DNA of 64,000 nt from Chloroflexota bacterium (GCA_022616275.1 JAKEFB010000069.1:1-64000), one strand, 5' to 3'. Numbered from the stretch's first letter, positions 25,796 through 34,785 are shown. Numbers and translations: made by a program. Notes: generated from the letters alone by a model not told the origin.

Positions 25796-26173
25796 ATGGC
25801 AACAATAGTCGGATTCCATCACGCTCAAATTACTATTCCCAAAGGCCAGGAGGCGGCCGCGCGCCACTTTTATTGTGGGGGGTTGGGCCTACCGGAGATT
25901 GAGAAGCCAGAATCGCTGCAAGGGCGGGGCGGCTTCTGGTTAGAGGTTGGCAACCAGCAGTTGCACGTCGGCACAGAGGACGGGGTAGACCGGCGGGCGA
26001 CAAAAGCCCATCTGGCCTACCACGTCTCGGACCTGGCCGCCTGGCGGGCCAGGCTGGTTGCACACGGTATTAACCCTGAAGAATCTGTTCCCATCCCCGG
26101 CTACAACCGCTTTGAGTTTCGCGATCCCTTTGGCAACCAGGTGGAGTTTATTGAGCTGTTGAGCGAGGGTTAG
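25796..26173 (+). CDS. VOC-family (glyoxalase/bleomycin-resistance fold) protein
   Basis: The 125-residue protein opens with FHHAQITIPKGQEAAARHFYC, then LGLPEIEKPESL and a second half with AHLAYHVSDLAAWRARL, ending FEFRDPFGNQVEFIEL. The first His and last Glu are at the positions of metal ligands in VOC metalloenzymes. It could be a lyase, dioxygenase or drug-binding protein; the sequence does not decide. It precedes a methyltransferase gene by 23 bp. Confidence 0.87.
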   Translation: MATIVGFHHAQITIPKGQEAAARHFYCGGLGLPEIEKPESLQGRGGFWLEVGNQQLHVGTEDGVDRRATKAHLAYHVSDLAAWRARLVAHGINPEESVPIPGYNRFEFRDPFGNQVEFIELLSEG

Positions 26174-26196
26174 AGCCAGGGAAAGGGTAGAAGGAG

Positions 26197-26970
26197 ATGA
26201 ACTTAACTGAGACGGAACCGACGAAACGCTTTTCAAATCGAGTGGAGAATTATGTTAAGTACCGGCCGTCGTACCCGGTGGTTATTCTGGCCTTGCTGCG
26301 CCAGGAGGTGGGGTTAACGCCGGAGTCGGTGGTGGCCGACGTAGGGTCGGGGACAGGCAACCTGGCCCGGCTGTTCCTGGGGCACGGCAACCTGGTTTAT
26401 GGGGTCGAGCCCAACGACGAGATGCGGGCGGCCGGTGAACTATTGCTGGCCGGCTACCCCAATTTCCGCACTGTCGCCGCCACGGCCGAAGCCACCACCC
26501 TGGACGACGAGAGCGTGGACCTGGTAGTAGCCGGGCAGGCGTTCCACTGGTTTGATCGGGAAGCGGCGCGAGTTGAATTTAGCCGGATTTTGCGACCGGG
26601 CGGGTGGGTCGTCCTGGCCTGGAACCAGTGGCGGCCGGAAGGCTCGCCTTTTTTGCGGGATTACGACGCCCTGTTGAAACAATACGGTCTGGACGTAGCC
26701 CGGGTGCGGCACAGCACTGTCAGCAACGAAGAAGTGCTGGCCCACTTTTTTGCCCCAGGAGGCTACCGGACGGCCGTATTCGACAACCAGCAGGTGTTTG
26801 ATTTTGCAGGTCTCAAAGGCCGCCTGCTCTCCTCTTCTTATACCCCTCTGCCAGGCCACCCCAACTACGAGCCAATGATCGCCGGGCTGGCCCAGATTTT
26901 TGAGCAGCGCCAGCTCTCCGGGCAGGTGACGTTTTTGTACGATACGTGGGTGTATTATGGACAGTTGTAA
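26197..26970 (+). CDS. Class I SAM-dependent methyltransferase
   Basis: The 257-residue protein has motif I VVADVGSGTGNLARLFL, acidic loop VYGVEPNDEMR, and motifs around VDLVVAGQAFHWFD and ILRPGGWVVLAWN. The HWFD motif places it in the UbiE/Tam-like group of small-molecule methyltransferases. An AAGGAG ribosome binding site precedes the ATG. The region immediately after its stop is the truncated edge of the beta-helix pseudogene. Confidence 0.9.
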   Translation: MNLTETEPTKRFSNRVENYVKYRPSYPVVILALLRQEVGLTPESVVADVGSGTGNLARLFLGHGNLVYGVEPNDEMRAAGELLLAGYPNFRTVAATAEATTLDDESVDLVVAGQAFHWFDREAARVEFSRILRPGGWVVLAWNQWRPEGSPFLRDYDALLKQYGLDVARVRHSTVSNEEVLAHFFAPGGYRTAVFDNQQVFDFAGLKGRLLSSSYTPLPGHPNYEPMIAGLAQIFEQRQLSGQVTFLYDTWVYYGQL

Positions 26971-26974
26971 TTGA

Positions 26975-28071
26975 GTAATTGGCACCTGTGACGCCGTTCA
27001 CTGTACACTGCGTGAAGCCATCCTGGCCGCCAACAACACACCTGGGGCTGATACGGTTACTTTTGACCTGGCAGCGAACAGCAGCATAACTGTGATGAAT
27101 TTCATAGAATTACCACCCATCACCGATACACTGACCATTGATGGCAGCACGGTAACTAATCTGACTATTAATGGTCCTGGGGGCTACGCCACCAACACTT
27201 TCACGATAGGTAGTGGGGCGGCCGTCACCATCACTCACCTGGTGATTACCAACGGCCTAGGCGATGGCCCCGACTGTGCCAGTAGCTGTAGCGGTATTGA
27301 CAATAATGGCGGTGTATTAACTGTCATTGCAAGCACTCTGAAGGAGTGTTATCACAGCGGAATCATAAATTGGGGGGGACGTTAATAATCCTTGACAGCA
27401 CACTAACTGGCAATAGCTCTTTCTTTTTTGCTGGTGGTATTTATAACAATCGAGGCACCGCCACTATCATCAATAGCACTATTAGCAATAATTTTAGCCA
27501 TCTGACAACTGGCGGCTTAGCTAACGACTACGGTATGATGACCATCGTTAACAGTACCCTGGATGATAATGTAGGGGGCATTGCCTCTGATCTCTATAAT
27601 GGGGCCACTTTATATTTCAGCAACACAATTCTTGCAAGTTCTCGGAATGTTGGGAACTGCCTGAACTCTGGCAGTATAGTCGCCAGCATTGACAACTGGG
27701 TACGAAACGGTAGTTGTGGGGCAGCATTCAGCGGCGACTTACCTCTTGGCCCCCTACAAAACAATGGCGGCCCAACCTGGACTCACGCCCTCTTGCCCGG
27801 GAGCCCAGCGATTGATATTGGTGACCCGGATACCTGTCCAATCACAGACCAGCGTGGCGAACACCGGCCTGCTGACGGCGACGGCGACGGTCATGCTATT
27901 TGCGACATCGGCGCGTTTGAGCGAACGGAGCATGATCCGACCAGTGTCTCGTTAACTTCACTCGGTGGTCTAACCCGGCCGGCCATTAACCTCACCTGGT
28001 TAGGCGGCTTTATTCTTCTGGTCCTGTTGGGTGTGACCGCCGCCCGGCGGTGGCAGTTGCGGGGGAGGTAA
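26975..28071 (+). pseudogene. Truncated and frameshifted CSLREA-type parallel beta-helix surface protein
   Basis: Translation from 26981 reads GTCDAVHCTLREAILAANN, the conserved start of CSLREA-domain repeat proteins (usual motif C-S/T-L-R-E-A-I). It continues through beta-helix turns such as LTIDGSTVTNLTINGPGG. The signal peptide and everything before the CSLREA motif are missing; a stop lies at 26972-26974. The frame breaks near 27370 at a run of seven G (IINWGG then TLIILDSTLTGN in another frame); eight G would restore one continuous frame. The second part ends with SPAIDIGDPDTCPITDQRG and a C-terminal membrane anchor (INLTWLGGFILLVLLGVTAA). It is a remnant of a large exported protein, unless the G-run is a sequencing error. 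Confidence 0.8.
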
Positions 28072-28080
28072 ACCAAAAGC

Positions 28081-28107
28081 GCCGGCTACAAGCTGGCGTC
28101 AGCCGGC
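28081..28107. terminator. Bidirectional terminator hairpin
   Basis: GCCGGCT (28081-28087) pairs with AGCCGGC (28101-28107) between the converging pseudogene and the glycolipid-binding-domain gene. The right arm overlaps the 3' end of the latter. Confidence 0.45.
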
Positions 28108-28659
28108 CGTCTCCACTTGCCAGAACTTTGGATAATGGGTGACGAAGCCTGTTTCATTCACCTCCAGTTCGGCGACAAACCGGCCGCCGGCGCTCTCGTA
28201 CCGGTAGGTGGAGGCATCCAGGCGGCGGTACAGTTGCGGCAGCGGCTCGAGCGTGAAGCTGGGGAAGCGCAGCCAGGCCGCCTGCACCTCGGCCTGCTGC
28301 CCGGCCGCCAGTTCCAGGCGGCGAATCGGCAGCAGATTGGTGGAGGGGCTGAAGTTCAGGTCTAGATCGGTGCAGCCGGCCACCTCGGGGCGCTCCATTC
28401 CATTGAGCCACCAGCGGCGAGCGGCGTCAACCGCGATCTCGATCTCAACCGTCTCCCGGCCGACCCAACCGGCCACCTTGCCAGCCACCGTTTGCCACTC
28501 CGCATCGCAGACGACCAGGTAATCCAACCGGCAAGGTTGCTGGTCGTGCATAAAGACGGCCGTGCCGGTTAGGCGCCAGGACGATTCCTGGAAGAATAAT
28601 CGGGCGGACTCGTGGCCCGGCCGGTCCAGTCTACGCCAAAGTATCGGTTGGTCTGTCAT
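28099..28659 (-). CDS. Putative glycolipid-binding domain protein
   Basis: The 186-residue protein matches the putative glycolipid-binding family. It has WRRLDRPGHESARLFF near the N-terminus, LDYLVVCDAEWQT, a WWLNGMERPEVAGCTDLDLNFSPSTN-like core (key residues W, G-C-x-D-x-D) and the closing LEVNETGFVTHYPKFW. Proteins of this family form a beta-barrel related to Pseudomonas YdbH/PA1994; the ligand is unproven. No signal peptide is visible, so it is probably cytoplasmic. Confidence 0.85.
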   Translation of the reverse strand: MTDQPILWRRLDRPGHESARLFFQESSWRLTGTAVFMHDQQPCRLDYLVVCDAEWQTVAGKVAGWVGRETVEIEIAVDAARRWWLNGMERPEVAGCTDLDLNFSPSTNLLPIRRLELAAGQQAEVQAAWLRFPSFTLEPLPQLYRRLDASTYRYESAGGRFVAELEVNETGFVTHYPKFWQVETAG

Positions 28660-28731
28660 AATCTTTTCCTTTCAATCGCGCCGCGTCAGAGCCAGTCGTA
28701 AGGACGATTGCCACACTTGTAGTTGAGTTAA

Positions 28732-29175
28732 TTACCTCTCCAAAGCCGCCTCGGCCGGGTTGGCCGGGTTGTAGTAGACGATCACCTGATTGCCGGCAGG
28801 GTAGCGATCTACCGTGTCGTAGGCCTGGCGAGAATTGGTGATGTTGAAGTATGAGTCGCCGGCGCGGATTTGCTTGCCCTGGTAGGTCTGCCCGCCGACG
28901 CTGTATTCGTAGACGACGTGGGGCGAGACACTGGCGTGGTCGCCACCGCTGACCTCTACCCGCGACTTGACAATCACGCCGGTGGTAGAGAGCCAGCTCT
29001 GGCTGGCCTGGCGGATGGTGCTGGCCTTCTGGCCCTGGTGGCGGATAAACCAGAAGATCGCGGCAATCGGCCCGAGGACCGAGACCAGCGTGCAGAGCGT
29101 ACCCACCGCCACGCTGATAATCGTAATAATCACACCGCCGCCGGTAATCCAGGGAATCAACTCGTTTGGGTCCAT
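28732..29175 (-). CDS. DUF3592-like membrane protein
   Basis: This ~147-residue protein has one or two hydrophobic segments at the N-terminus (WITGGGVIITIISVAVGTL and LVSVLGPIAAIFWFI). A soluble domain follows with HVVYEYSVGGQTYQGKQI and VIVYYNPANPAEAALE, the recognisable end of DUF3592 domains. The role of the family is unknown. The ATG at 29175 has a good AGGAAGG ribosome binding site, so I prefer it over a start nine codons upstream. Confidence 0.8.
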   Translation of the reverse strand: MDPNELIPWITGGGVIITIISVAVGTLCTLVSVLGPIAAIFWFIRHQGQKASTIRQASQSWLSTTGVIVKSRVEVSGGDHASVSPHVVYEYSVGGQTYQGKQIRAGDSYFNITNSRQAYDTVDRYPAGNQVIVYYNPANPAEAALER

Positions 29176-29202
29176 TTTTTCCTTCCTAGTCTGCTCTAGC
29201 AT

Positions 29203-29457
29203 ACTATTCTATCATCTTGCGCCGATTCAGGTTGTATAGGTGCAGGTAGTCGGCTATCACTGCCTGCTAGACGACAACACGCTAACCTCCTGTACTTTTG
29301 ACCAGGTGACAATCTGGACTTTTTCCGGTAGCAACGAGATGCCCAGTAGGGCTACAGTAGGAGTCAGGCAGAGTATTGTCATCTATCACTGGTCCAGGCT
29401 TCGCCCTGGACACGCGTCTGTCGTCAAATTATAAAGCTAATGTGAACCAAGCCCATT
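29203..29457. other. Intergenic region with tight GC hairpin
   Basis: No gene is supported. GTCCAGG (29392-29398) and CCTGGAC (29405-29411) form a perfect 7-bp stem with loop CTTCGC, about 60 bp ahead of the Rieske gene start. Confidence 0.4.
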
Positions 29458-29469
29458 TTGGAGGTGAAA

Positions 29470-31209
29470 ATGTCTTCGGAGCATTACATTTACGCAGGAA
29501 AATTGGAAGAGGTACAGGCAGCCGGCTGTACGGCCGTGCGCCTGAATGGCCACAACGTCGCCCTCTTTGCCGCCGGCGGCCAGGTGTACGCGGTGGACAA
29601 CCGCTGCCCGCACATGGGCTTTCCCCTGGACCGGGGCACGGTCCAGGACGGCATCCTGACCTGCCACTGGCACCACGCCCGCTTTGATCTGGCGACAGGC
29701 GGCACGTTTGACCAGTTTGCCGACGACGTGCGCAGTTTTCCCGTAGATATTCGCGACGGGGAGGTCTGGATAGACGTGGCTGCCCACGGCGACCCCCGTG
29801 CCCACCAGCGGGAACGGCTGGAGGTAGGGCTGGAGCGAGACCTGTCGCTGGTCATTGGCAAGGCCGTCATTGTCTTGTTGGAGAACGGCGACCCGGTCGA
29901 GCCGTTCCGCATTGGCCTGGAGTTTGGCGTCCGCTACCGCCAGGGCGGCTGGGGGCCGGGGCTGACCATGCTGACCTGCTTCATGAATATGCTGCCCTAT
30001 TTGGACGCCGAGGACCGGCCGCGCGCCCTCTATCACGGGTTATCGGCCGTCGCCGCCAATACGGCCGGCCAGCCGCCCCGCTTCCCCGTCCGGCCTCTAC
30101 CTGGCGACCCGACCGACGTGGCCACGCTCAAGCGCTGGTTCCGCCGTTTTATCGAGGTCCGTGACGACGAGGGAGCGGAGCGCTGCATTATCTCGGCTGT
30201 CCGCGCCGGGGCCGGCCATCGCCAACTGGCCGATATGCTCTTTGCCGCCGCCACCGACCATCGCTACATCCAGATTGGCCACGTAGCCGACTTTACCAAC
30301 AAAGCTTTCGAGGCGTTGGACACGGCCGGTTGGGAGCCGGAACTGGCCGAAGTGGCCTTAACCAGCCTGGTGCCGGGTTACGCCGCTGCCAACCGGATGG
30401 AAGAGTCCAATTCCTGGCGCAACCCCATAGACCTGATCGCCCTGCTGGAGGAGAGTTTTGAGGTCCTGCCGGCCGCCCTCGAGACCGGGCGGGCCCGGCG
30501 AAGCGGCGACTGGTCCGGCCGGGACGAACTGGTCCGAGTCCTGCTGGGCGAAGATCCGGCGGCCATTGCCGCCGCCCTGCTGGACGCGCTGCGCCAGGGG
30601 GCGACGGAAGAGCAACTGGCCTCGGCCGTCACTTACGCCGCCGCGCTGCGGATCGCCCGCTTCCACACCAGCAACGAATTCGGCGATTGGGACACGGCGC
30701 TGCACACCTTCACCTTTGCCAACGCCATCCAGCAAGGAATCCGCCGGGCGCCCTCGACCGAGCTGTTGCGGGGTGTCTTTGACGCGGCCATGAGTGTGTA
30801 CCTGGACCGCTTCTTGAATGTCCCGGCCGCCCGGCTGCCGGAAGCCAATGGCCACCGCCAACCCCAAACCCTGCTGGCCGAACTCCCCGTCTTACTGGAC
30901 CGACAGCAGCAGGTCAACGAAGCCGGCGAATTAGTCGCTGCTTACCAGTACGCCGGCGGCCAGCCGGAGCGACTGCTGGCGCTCTTGGGCAAGCTGCTGT
31001 TGCGCGAGGACCGCGATTTTCACACTATTCAGACAGTGGAAGCTGCCTTCCGCCAGTACGAGCTGCTCAAGGGAACGCCGGCGGCCGTTCACAGCCTGGT
31101 GGCGGCCGCCCGTTACCTGGCCGCCCATGCCCCCACCATGCGCGCCCAGGGCCAGACGTACCAGATTGCTTTCCGCCTGCACCGGGGCGACCGGCTATTT
31201 GAGGGTTAA
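29470..31209 (+). CDS. Rieske [2Fe-2S] protein with large helical C-terminal domain
   Basis: The ~579-residue protein begins with a Rieske domain (~1-105). Its cluster motifs CPHMGFPL and CHWHHARFDL supply two Cys and two His in C-x-H...C-x2-H spacing, as in ferredoxin-type Rieske proteins of dioxygenases and nitrite reductases. The remaining ~460 residues are helical, with conserved-looking histidine segments AVRAGAGHRQLADMLFAAA, TDHRYIQIGHVADFTNKAFE and FHTSNEFGDWDTALHTFTF. These could bind a metal or substrate, but I do not recognise the domain with certainty. A GGAGGTG site supports ATG 29470. It may be a single-chain oxidoreductase. Confidence 0.82.
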   Translation: MSSEHYIYAGKLEEVQAAGCTAVRLNGHNVALFAAGGQVYAVDNRCPHMGFPLDRGTVQDGILTCHWHHARFDLATGGTFDQFADDVRSFPVDIRDGEVWIDVAAHGDPRAHQRERLEVGLERDLSLVIGKAVIVLLENGDPVEPFRIGLEFGVRYRQGGWGPGLTMLTCFMNMLPYLDAEDRPRALYHGLSAVAANTAGQPPRFPVRPLPGDPTDVATLKRWFRRFIEVRDDEGAERCIISAVRAGAGHRQLADMLFAAATDHRYIQIGHVADFTNKAFEALDTAGWEPELAEVALTSLVPGYAAANRMEESNSWRNPIDLIALLEESFEVLPAALETGRARRSGDWSGRDELVRVLLGEDPAAIAAALLDALRQGATEEQLASAVTYAAALRIARFHTSNEFGDWDTALHTFTFANAIQQGIRRAPSTELLRGVFDAAMSVYLDRFLNVPAARLPEANGHRQPQTLLAELPVLLDRQQQVNEAGELVAAYQYAGGQPERLLALLGKLLLREDRDFHTIQTVEAAFRQYELLKGTPAAVHSLVAAARYLAAHAPTMRAQGQTYQIAFRLHRGDRLFEG

Positions 31210-31241
31210 GAAAAGAGGGGTGTACACCCCTCTTTTCTTAA
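31206..31241. terminator. 36-bp perfect palindrome, bidirectional terminator
   Basis: The sequence is an uninterrupted perfect palindrome centred between 31223 and 31224, with half-site TTAAGAAAAGAGGGGTGT. It includes the TAA of the Rieske gene and abuts the stop of the minus-strand thioredoxin gene. The A-rich and T-rich ends around a GGGGTGT/ACACCCC core make a terminator for both converging genes. Confidence 0.85.
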
Positions 31242-32087
31242 CTAAAACAGGACTGAAGCCAGCTCACGGCGATATTGGTTGGTGAGGGGGTCGTTGTCGC
31301 CGAGTAGTTCAAAAATGCCCAGCAAGGCCTCTTTGGCCTTGCCGTCGCGGTAGCGCCTGTTGTAGCGAAGGACATCCAGGAGCCCGTCCATGGCTGCGGC
31401 CGGTTTGCCCTGGGCCAACAGCCGGGCCGACTGGCGGTACTGGGCCTCGGCCGGGGTCAATTCCAACGCTTCCGGCTGGCTCACCTGCAATGTGGTCTTC
31501 AGGTAACGGGCCAGCGGCAGCAACCGCTCGGCGCGGGCCAGCGTGGCCGGCACGTTGGCCAGATCCTCCAGAAGTTCTTCTGCTTCGTGGCCCTTCCCCT
31601 GGCCTAACAGCGCCCGGGCCAGGCCCAACTGCGCTTCCGGCAGGTCGGGCTGCTTGGCCAATACCTGGCGCAACGCCTTTTCCGCCTCGACCCATTCATG
31701 CCCGGCCAGTAGTTCTTCGGTTGACTTCAGCAAACGGTCCGCTTCGTTGGGAATGAGCCGCTTCAAGAATTGGCGGACCATTGGCTCCGGCTGCGCACCA
31801 ACAAATTCGGCCGCCACTTTGCCGTCTACGAACCCTTTGACGGCCGGAATGCCCCGGACCTGGTAACACATAGACAGGTTGGGGTTCTCATCTGCGTTGA
31901 GCTTGGCCAGCACAAAGCCGCTGCCTGGCTCGTTGGCCAGCCGCTCCAGGATCGGCCCCAACATGTGGCAGGGGCCACACCAAGGGGCCCAAAAATCCAC
32001 CACGACAGGAATCTCTCGCGACCGCTCAATTACTTCTTGCTGAAACGTGGCCTCGGTCACGTCGTATACGTTGGCTACCTTGGACAT
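31242..32087 (-). CDS. Thioredoxin-TPR protein (YbbN/CnoX-like)
   Basis: The 281-residue protein has an N-terminal thioredoxin domain with the active site WAPWCGPCHMLGP and the cis-proline segment VRGIPAVKGF. From ~125 a TPR-like helical domain follows (EAEKALRQVLAKQPDLPEAQLGLARALL). This is the architecture of YbbN/CnoX, a chaperone-like redox protein. Unlike E. coli YbbN, which has SQHC, it keeps a CGPC motif and should have reductase or oxidase activity. Converges with the Rieske gene across a perfect palindrome. Confidence 0.92.
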   Translation of the reverse strand: MSKVANVYDVTEATFQQEVIERSREIPVVVDFWAPWCGPCHMLGPILERLANEPGSGFVLAKLNADENPNLSMCYQVRGIPAVKGFVDGKVAAEFVGAQPEPMVRQFLKRLIPNEADRLLKSTEELLAGHEWVEAEKALRQVLAKQPDLPEAQLGLARALLGQGKGHEAEELLEDLANVPATLARAERLLPLARYLKTTLQVSQPEALELTPAEAQYRQSARLLAQGKPAAAMDGLLDVLRYNRRYRDGKAKEALLGIFELLGDNDPLTNQYRRELASVLF

Positions 32088-32311
32088 TGATCCTTGTTTT
32101 CTCCTTGCACGGCTTTGCTTGGTGATTTCTACCCAGGGCGCTTATTGTAGCAGCCAATTGTTAACAGCCCATAAGCGGGGCAGGGGAGCAGGGGGGCAAG
32201 GGGCAGGGGGACGCGGATTTGCAGGATTTACGGATTGGGGGCAGGGGAGAGGGTGAGCAGAAACGGTTGGGGGCACTGCTGGGCAAACTACGCACCGGCT
32301 TACATCTGTAG

Positions 32312-32331
32312 GGGCACGATGCATCGTGCCC
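32312..32331. repeat. 20-bp perfect palindrome (GGGCACG family)
   Basis: GGGCACGATGCATCGTGCCC is fully palindromic and is followed by another partial copy, ATCGTGCCC, at 32338. It lies next to the 3' end of the response regulator gene. A related GGGCACG/CGTGCCC stem occurs at 37412-37428, so this is probably an interspersed repeat or terminator family. The preceding stretch 32160-32260 is low-complexity G-rich sequence. Confidence 0.65.
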
Positions 32332-32345
32332 ATGGCTATCGTGCC

Positions 32346-33062
32346 CTACTGAGTTTCTTCCTCGGCCGGGTGATAACGGCCGCCCATGAACAGGTATGCG
32401 TCGGCCTCTTTTTGTAAGTAACGTGGCCGGGTGGGATCGGGCTCGATCTTGCGGCGTAGATGATAGACGAGGTTCTTGACCGCAGCCTGGGAGTGCTCAA
32501 CGTTGGGCGGCCACACCTGGTCAATGAGGGTCTGCCAATCCAAGGGCTGGCCGGGGTGGCGCATCAGCAGGTGCAATAAACGAAATTCCAGCTTGCTGAG
32601 CCGGACCGCAGCGCCATCGGCCGTCTTGAGGATGCGCCGCGCCGCGTCCAGGTGAAAGCCGTCCACCTGGAGACTGTCTCTTCTCTCCAGAGCTTCGGGG
32701 TGGATCCAACGCAACCAGGCCTTGACCTTGGCTATGAATAGCGGAGGGGTTAGAGGTTTGATAATACAATCATCTGCTCCAGCCTCGTAAGCTTTTAGCT
32801 GCTCTGGCTCTGCAGACATGTACGTCATTAGCAGGGTAGGGACACGCTTGTCTGGGTGCAACTGGGCGCAGAGTTTGAGCCCTTTGTCCCACGTTCTATA
32901 AATATCAATAATGACCAGGTAAAACGGCCCGGTTGGCGGGCGCTTCAGTAGCTCTTTGATGGTAGAACTTTCAACCTGCAGTCCTTCCTCCTCCAGGCAC
33001 AAGCGCCACCAGCGGCTGTACATCGGCTCATCACTGGCAAGCAAGATACTGTTCTTTACCAT
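32346..33062 (-). CDS. Response regulator with winged-helix output (orphan)
   Basis: The 238-residue protein has a receiver-like domain with acidic D11/E12, phospho-acceptor Asp53 in VIIDIYRTWD, Thr80 and Lys102 (IIKPLTPP). A C-terminal OmpR-type winged helix follows (LSKLEFRLLHLLMRHPGQPLDW, AVKNLVYHLRRKIEP). No kinase gene is adjacent; the hybrid kinase at 34766 is nearby but separated by an MFS gene on the other strand. It is divergent from that MFS exporter across a 394-bp AT-rich region, a natural target for it. Confidence 0.88.
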   Translation of the reverse strand: MVKNSILLASDEPMYSRWWRLCLEEEGLQVESSTIKELLKRPPTGPFYLVIIDIYRTWDKGLKLCAQLHPDKRVPTLLMTYMSAEPEQLKAYEAGADDCIIKPLTPPLFIAKVKAWLRWIHPEALERRDSLQVDGFHLDAARRILKTADGAAVRLSKLEFRLLHLLMRHPGQPLDWQTLIDQVWPPNVEHSQAAVKNLVYHLRRKIEPDPTRPRYLQKEADAYLFMGGRYHPAEEETQ

Positions 33063-33456
33063 TGGCTAACACTCTCCTGATGAAATCGCCATAAATTGGT
33101 AATTGCGAGGCTAAGTAACCACGGGCAGAGTATATGTCTGGCGGTCAAGGTGTGCCAATAATGCCGCTAGGGTTGGGTGGGCAGTCAAGGTTCCAGCAAC
33201 CTTTCTTCCTGGAGCAGGTCGGTATTTCGACCTGAGTGAAGCAGTTATTAGAGATCCGGCCGGGTTGCCGCAAGAAAGTTAATGGCGATATTACTTTTCT
33301 TAACATGATAATCTATTTTCTTGATAGAAGTATTGACAAACGGCATGAAATCTAATATTATTTTATGCTAATGTTGAGAATATTTACTATCAACAAAATA
33401 ATATTCCAAGGGTGATGGTCATTTAAAGGTGACTGTGACCTGAACGGGAGAATCTC
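33063..33456. other. 394-bp AT-rich divergent intergenic region
   Basis: No gene is supported. It contains inverted repeats AAGGTT/AACCTT around 33187-33203 and CAGGTCG/CGACCTG at 33215-33234, and its right half is much more AT-rich than the genome around it. It should hold the promoters of both flanking genes. I saw no match to a riboswitch I know. Confidence 0.5.
33333..33361 (+). promoter_or_regulatory. Sigma-70-type promoter for the MFS exporter
   Basis: A perfect -35 TTGACA (33333-33338) is followed after 17 bp by TATTAT (33356-33361), one mismatch from the -10 consensus. Transcription would start about 90 bp before ATG 33457. Confidence 0.6.
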
Positions 33457-34785
33457 ATGGACCACCTACCTGCTCAGCGCTCCCCGCGGACGACTTCTTT
33501 CATGATTATCTGGATTGGCCAGGCCTTTTCGTTGTTCGGCAGCCAGCTTGTCCAATTTGCCCTGATATGGTGGCTGACCCAGAAAACCGGCTCCGCCACC
33601 GTGCTGGCCACGGCCTCCCTGGTGGGGCTGATCCCCCAGGTCCTGTTAGGTCCGTTGGTGGGGGCGCTGGTAGACCGCTGGAACCGGCGGCTGATTATGT
33701 TGGCCGCCGACAGCGCCATTGCCCTGGCTACGGTCGGCCTGGCTTACCTGTTCTGGGTAGAAGCAGTCGAGATATGGCACGTCTACCTGATCATGTTTAT
33801 CCGGGCGCTGGGCGGCAGCTTTCACTGGCCGGCCATGACCGCTTCGATGTCGTTAATGGTCCCGGAAAAACACCTGGCCCGTGTCCAGGGGCTGAACCAG
33901 ACGCTGCAAGGTGGGTTGAACATTATCTCTGCTCCACTGGGGGCCGTTCTGTTAGGTTTCCTGCCCATCCAGGGCATCCTGGCCATAGACGTAGTTACGG
34001 CCCTCCTGGCCATTTTACCGCTACTCTTTATTGCCGTACCTCAACCCCGGCGAGGCGCCGAAGCGGCCGGAACCAGCGCACCGGCCAGGAAATCTCTCTG
34101 GTCCGATATGCGTGAAGGGCTGCGCTACGTGTGGGCCTGGCCGGGGCTGATCATGATCATGGTCATGGCCACAGTGATCAACATGGTCCTTAACCCGGCC
34201 AGTTCGCTGACGCCCATCCTGGTAACGGAACATTTCCAGGGCGGCCCCTTGCAACTGGGCTGGATAGAATCGGCCTGGGGCATTGGCGTCGTTGCTGGCG
34301 GGGTTTTGCTGGGCGTGTGGGGTGGTTTCAAACGTCGCATCCTGACCTCCCTCGCCGGGCTCATTGCCCTGGGCCTGTTCATTATGATCGTGGGCCTGGC
34401 TCCGGCGTCAGCTTTTCCACTGGCCGTGGGGGCCATGTTCATGGTCGGAATCGCAAACCCGATTACCAACGGCCCGCTGCTGGCTGTGGTCCAGGCAGTC
34501 GTTGCCCCAGATATGCAGGGGCGGGTCTTCTCTCTCATCGGCAGTATGGCCATGGCGGCTACACCCCTGGGGCTGATTATTGCCGGGCCGGTGGCCGACC
34601 TTACTGGCCCCCGCATCTGGTTTGTGGTCGGCGGCATCGTAACAACCGCGCTGGGCGTTGGCGCGCTCTTCGTCCCGGCCGTCGTTTACCTGGAGGATCA
34701 AATGCAGGCCGCCAGGCAAGAGGTGGCCAGGACTCAGGTGGTTGAGTTAGCGGCCGACGACCCCCTTACGCTGCCGGTTGGTTGA
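33457..34785 (+). CDS. MFS exporter (EntS/MefA-like family)
   Basis: The 442-residue transporter shows the pattern of MFS_3 drug/siderophore exporters: IWIGQAFSLFGSQLVQFALIWW in the first helix, LVGALVDRWNRRLIM as motif A, and MALTASMSLMVP-like MTASMSLMVPEKHLARVQGLNQ. Twelve hydrophobic segments can be traced. The substrate is unknown; relatives export macrolides or enterobactin. A good sigma-70 promoter lies upstream. Its 3' end overlaps that of the hybrid kinase by 20 bp, tail to tail. Confidence 0.9.
   Translation: MDHLPAQRSPRTTSFMIIWIGQAFSLFGSQLVQFALIWWLTQKTGSATVLATASLVGLIPQVLLGPLVGALVDRWNRRLIMLAADSAIALATVGLAYLFWVEAVEIWHVYLIMFIRALGGSFHWPAMTASMSLMVPEKHLARVQGLNQTLQGGLNIISAPLGAVLLGFLPIQGILAIDVVTALLAILPLLFIAVPQPRRGAEAAGTSAPARKSLWSDMREGLRYVWAWPGLIMIMVMATVINMVLNPASSLTPILVTEHFQGGPLQLGWIESAWGIGVVAGGVLLGVWGGFKRRILTSLAGLIALGLFIMIVGLAPASAFPLAVGAMFMVGIANPITNGPLLAVVQAVVAPDMQGRVFSLIGSMAMAATPLGLIIAGPVADLTGPRIWFVVGGIVTTALGVGALFVPAVVYLEDQMQAARQEVARTQVVELAADDPLTLPVG

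Noticed and set aside
27092..27385. Treating the two beta-helix open frames as separate genes
   Set aside because: The first continues seamlessly into the second if one G is added to the seven-G run, and homology (CTLREAI) starts upstream of the first Met, so it is one broken gene.
33063..33456. Possible riboswitch or structured leader ahead of the MFS gene
   Set aside because: Several short inverted repeats exist, but no conserved core of a riboswitch class that I know could be matched.
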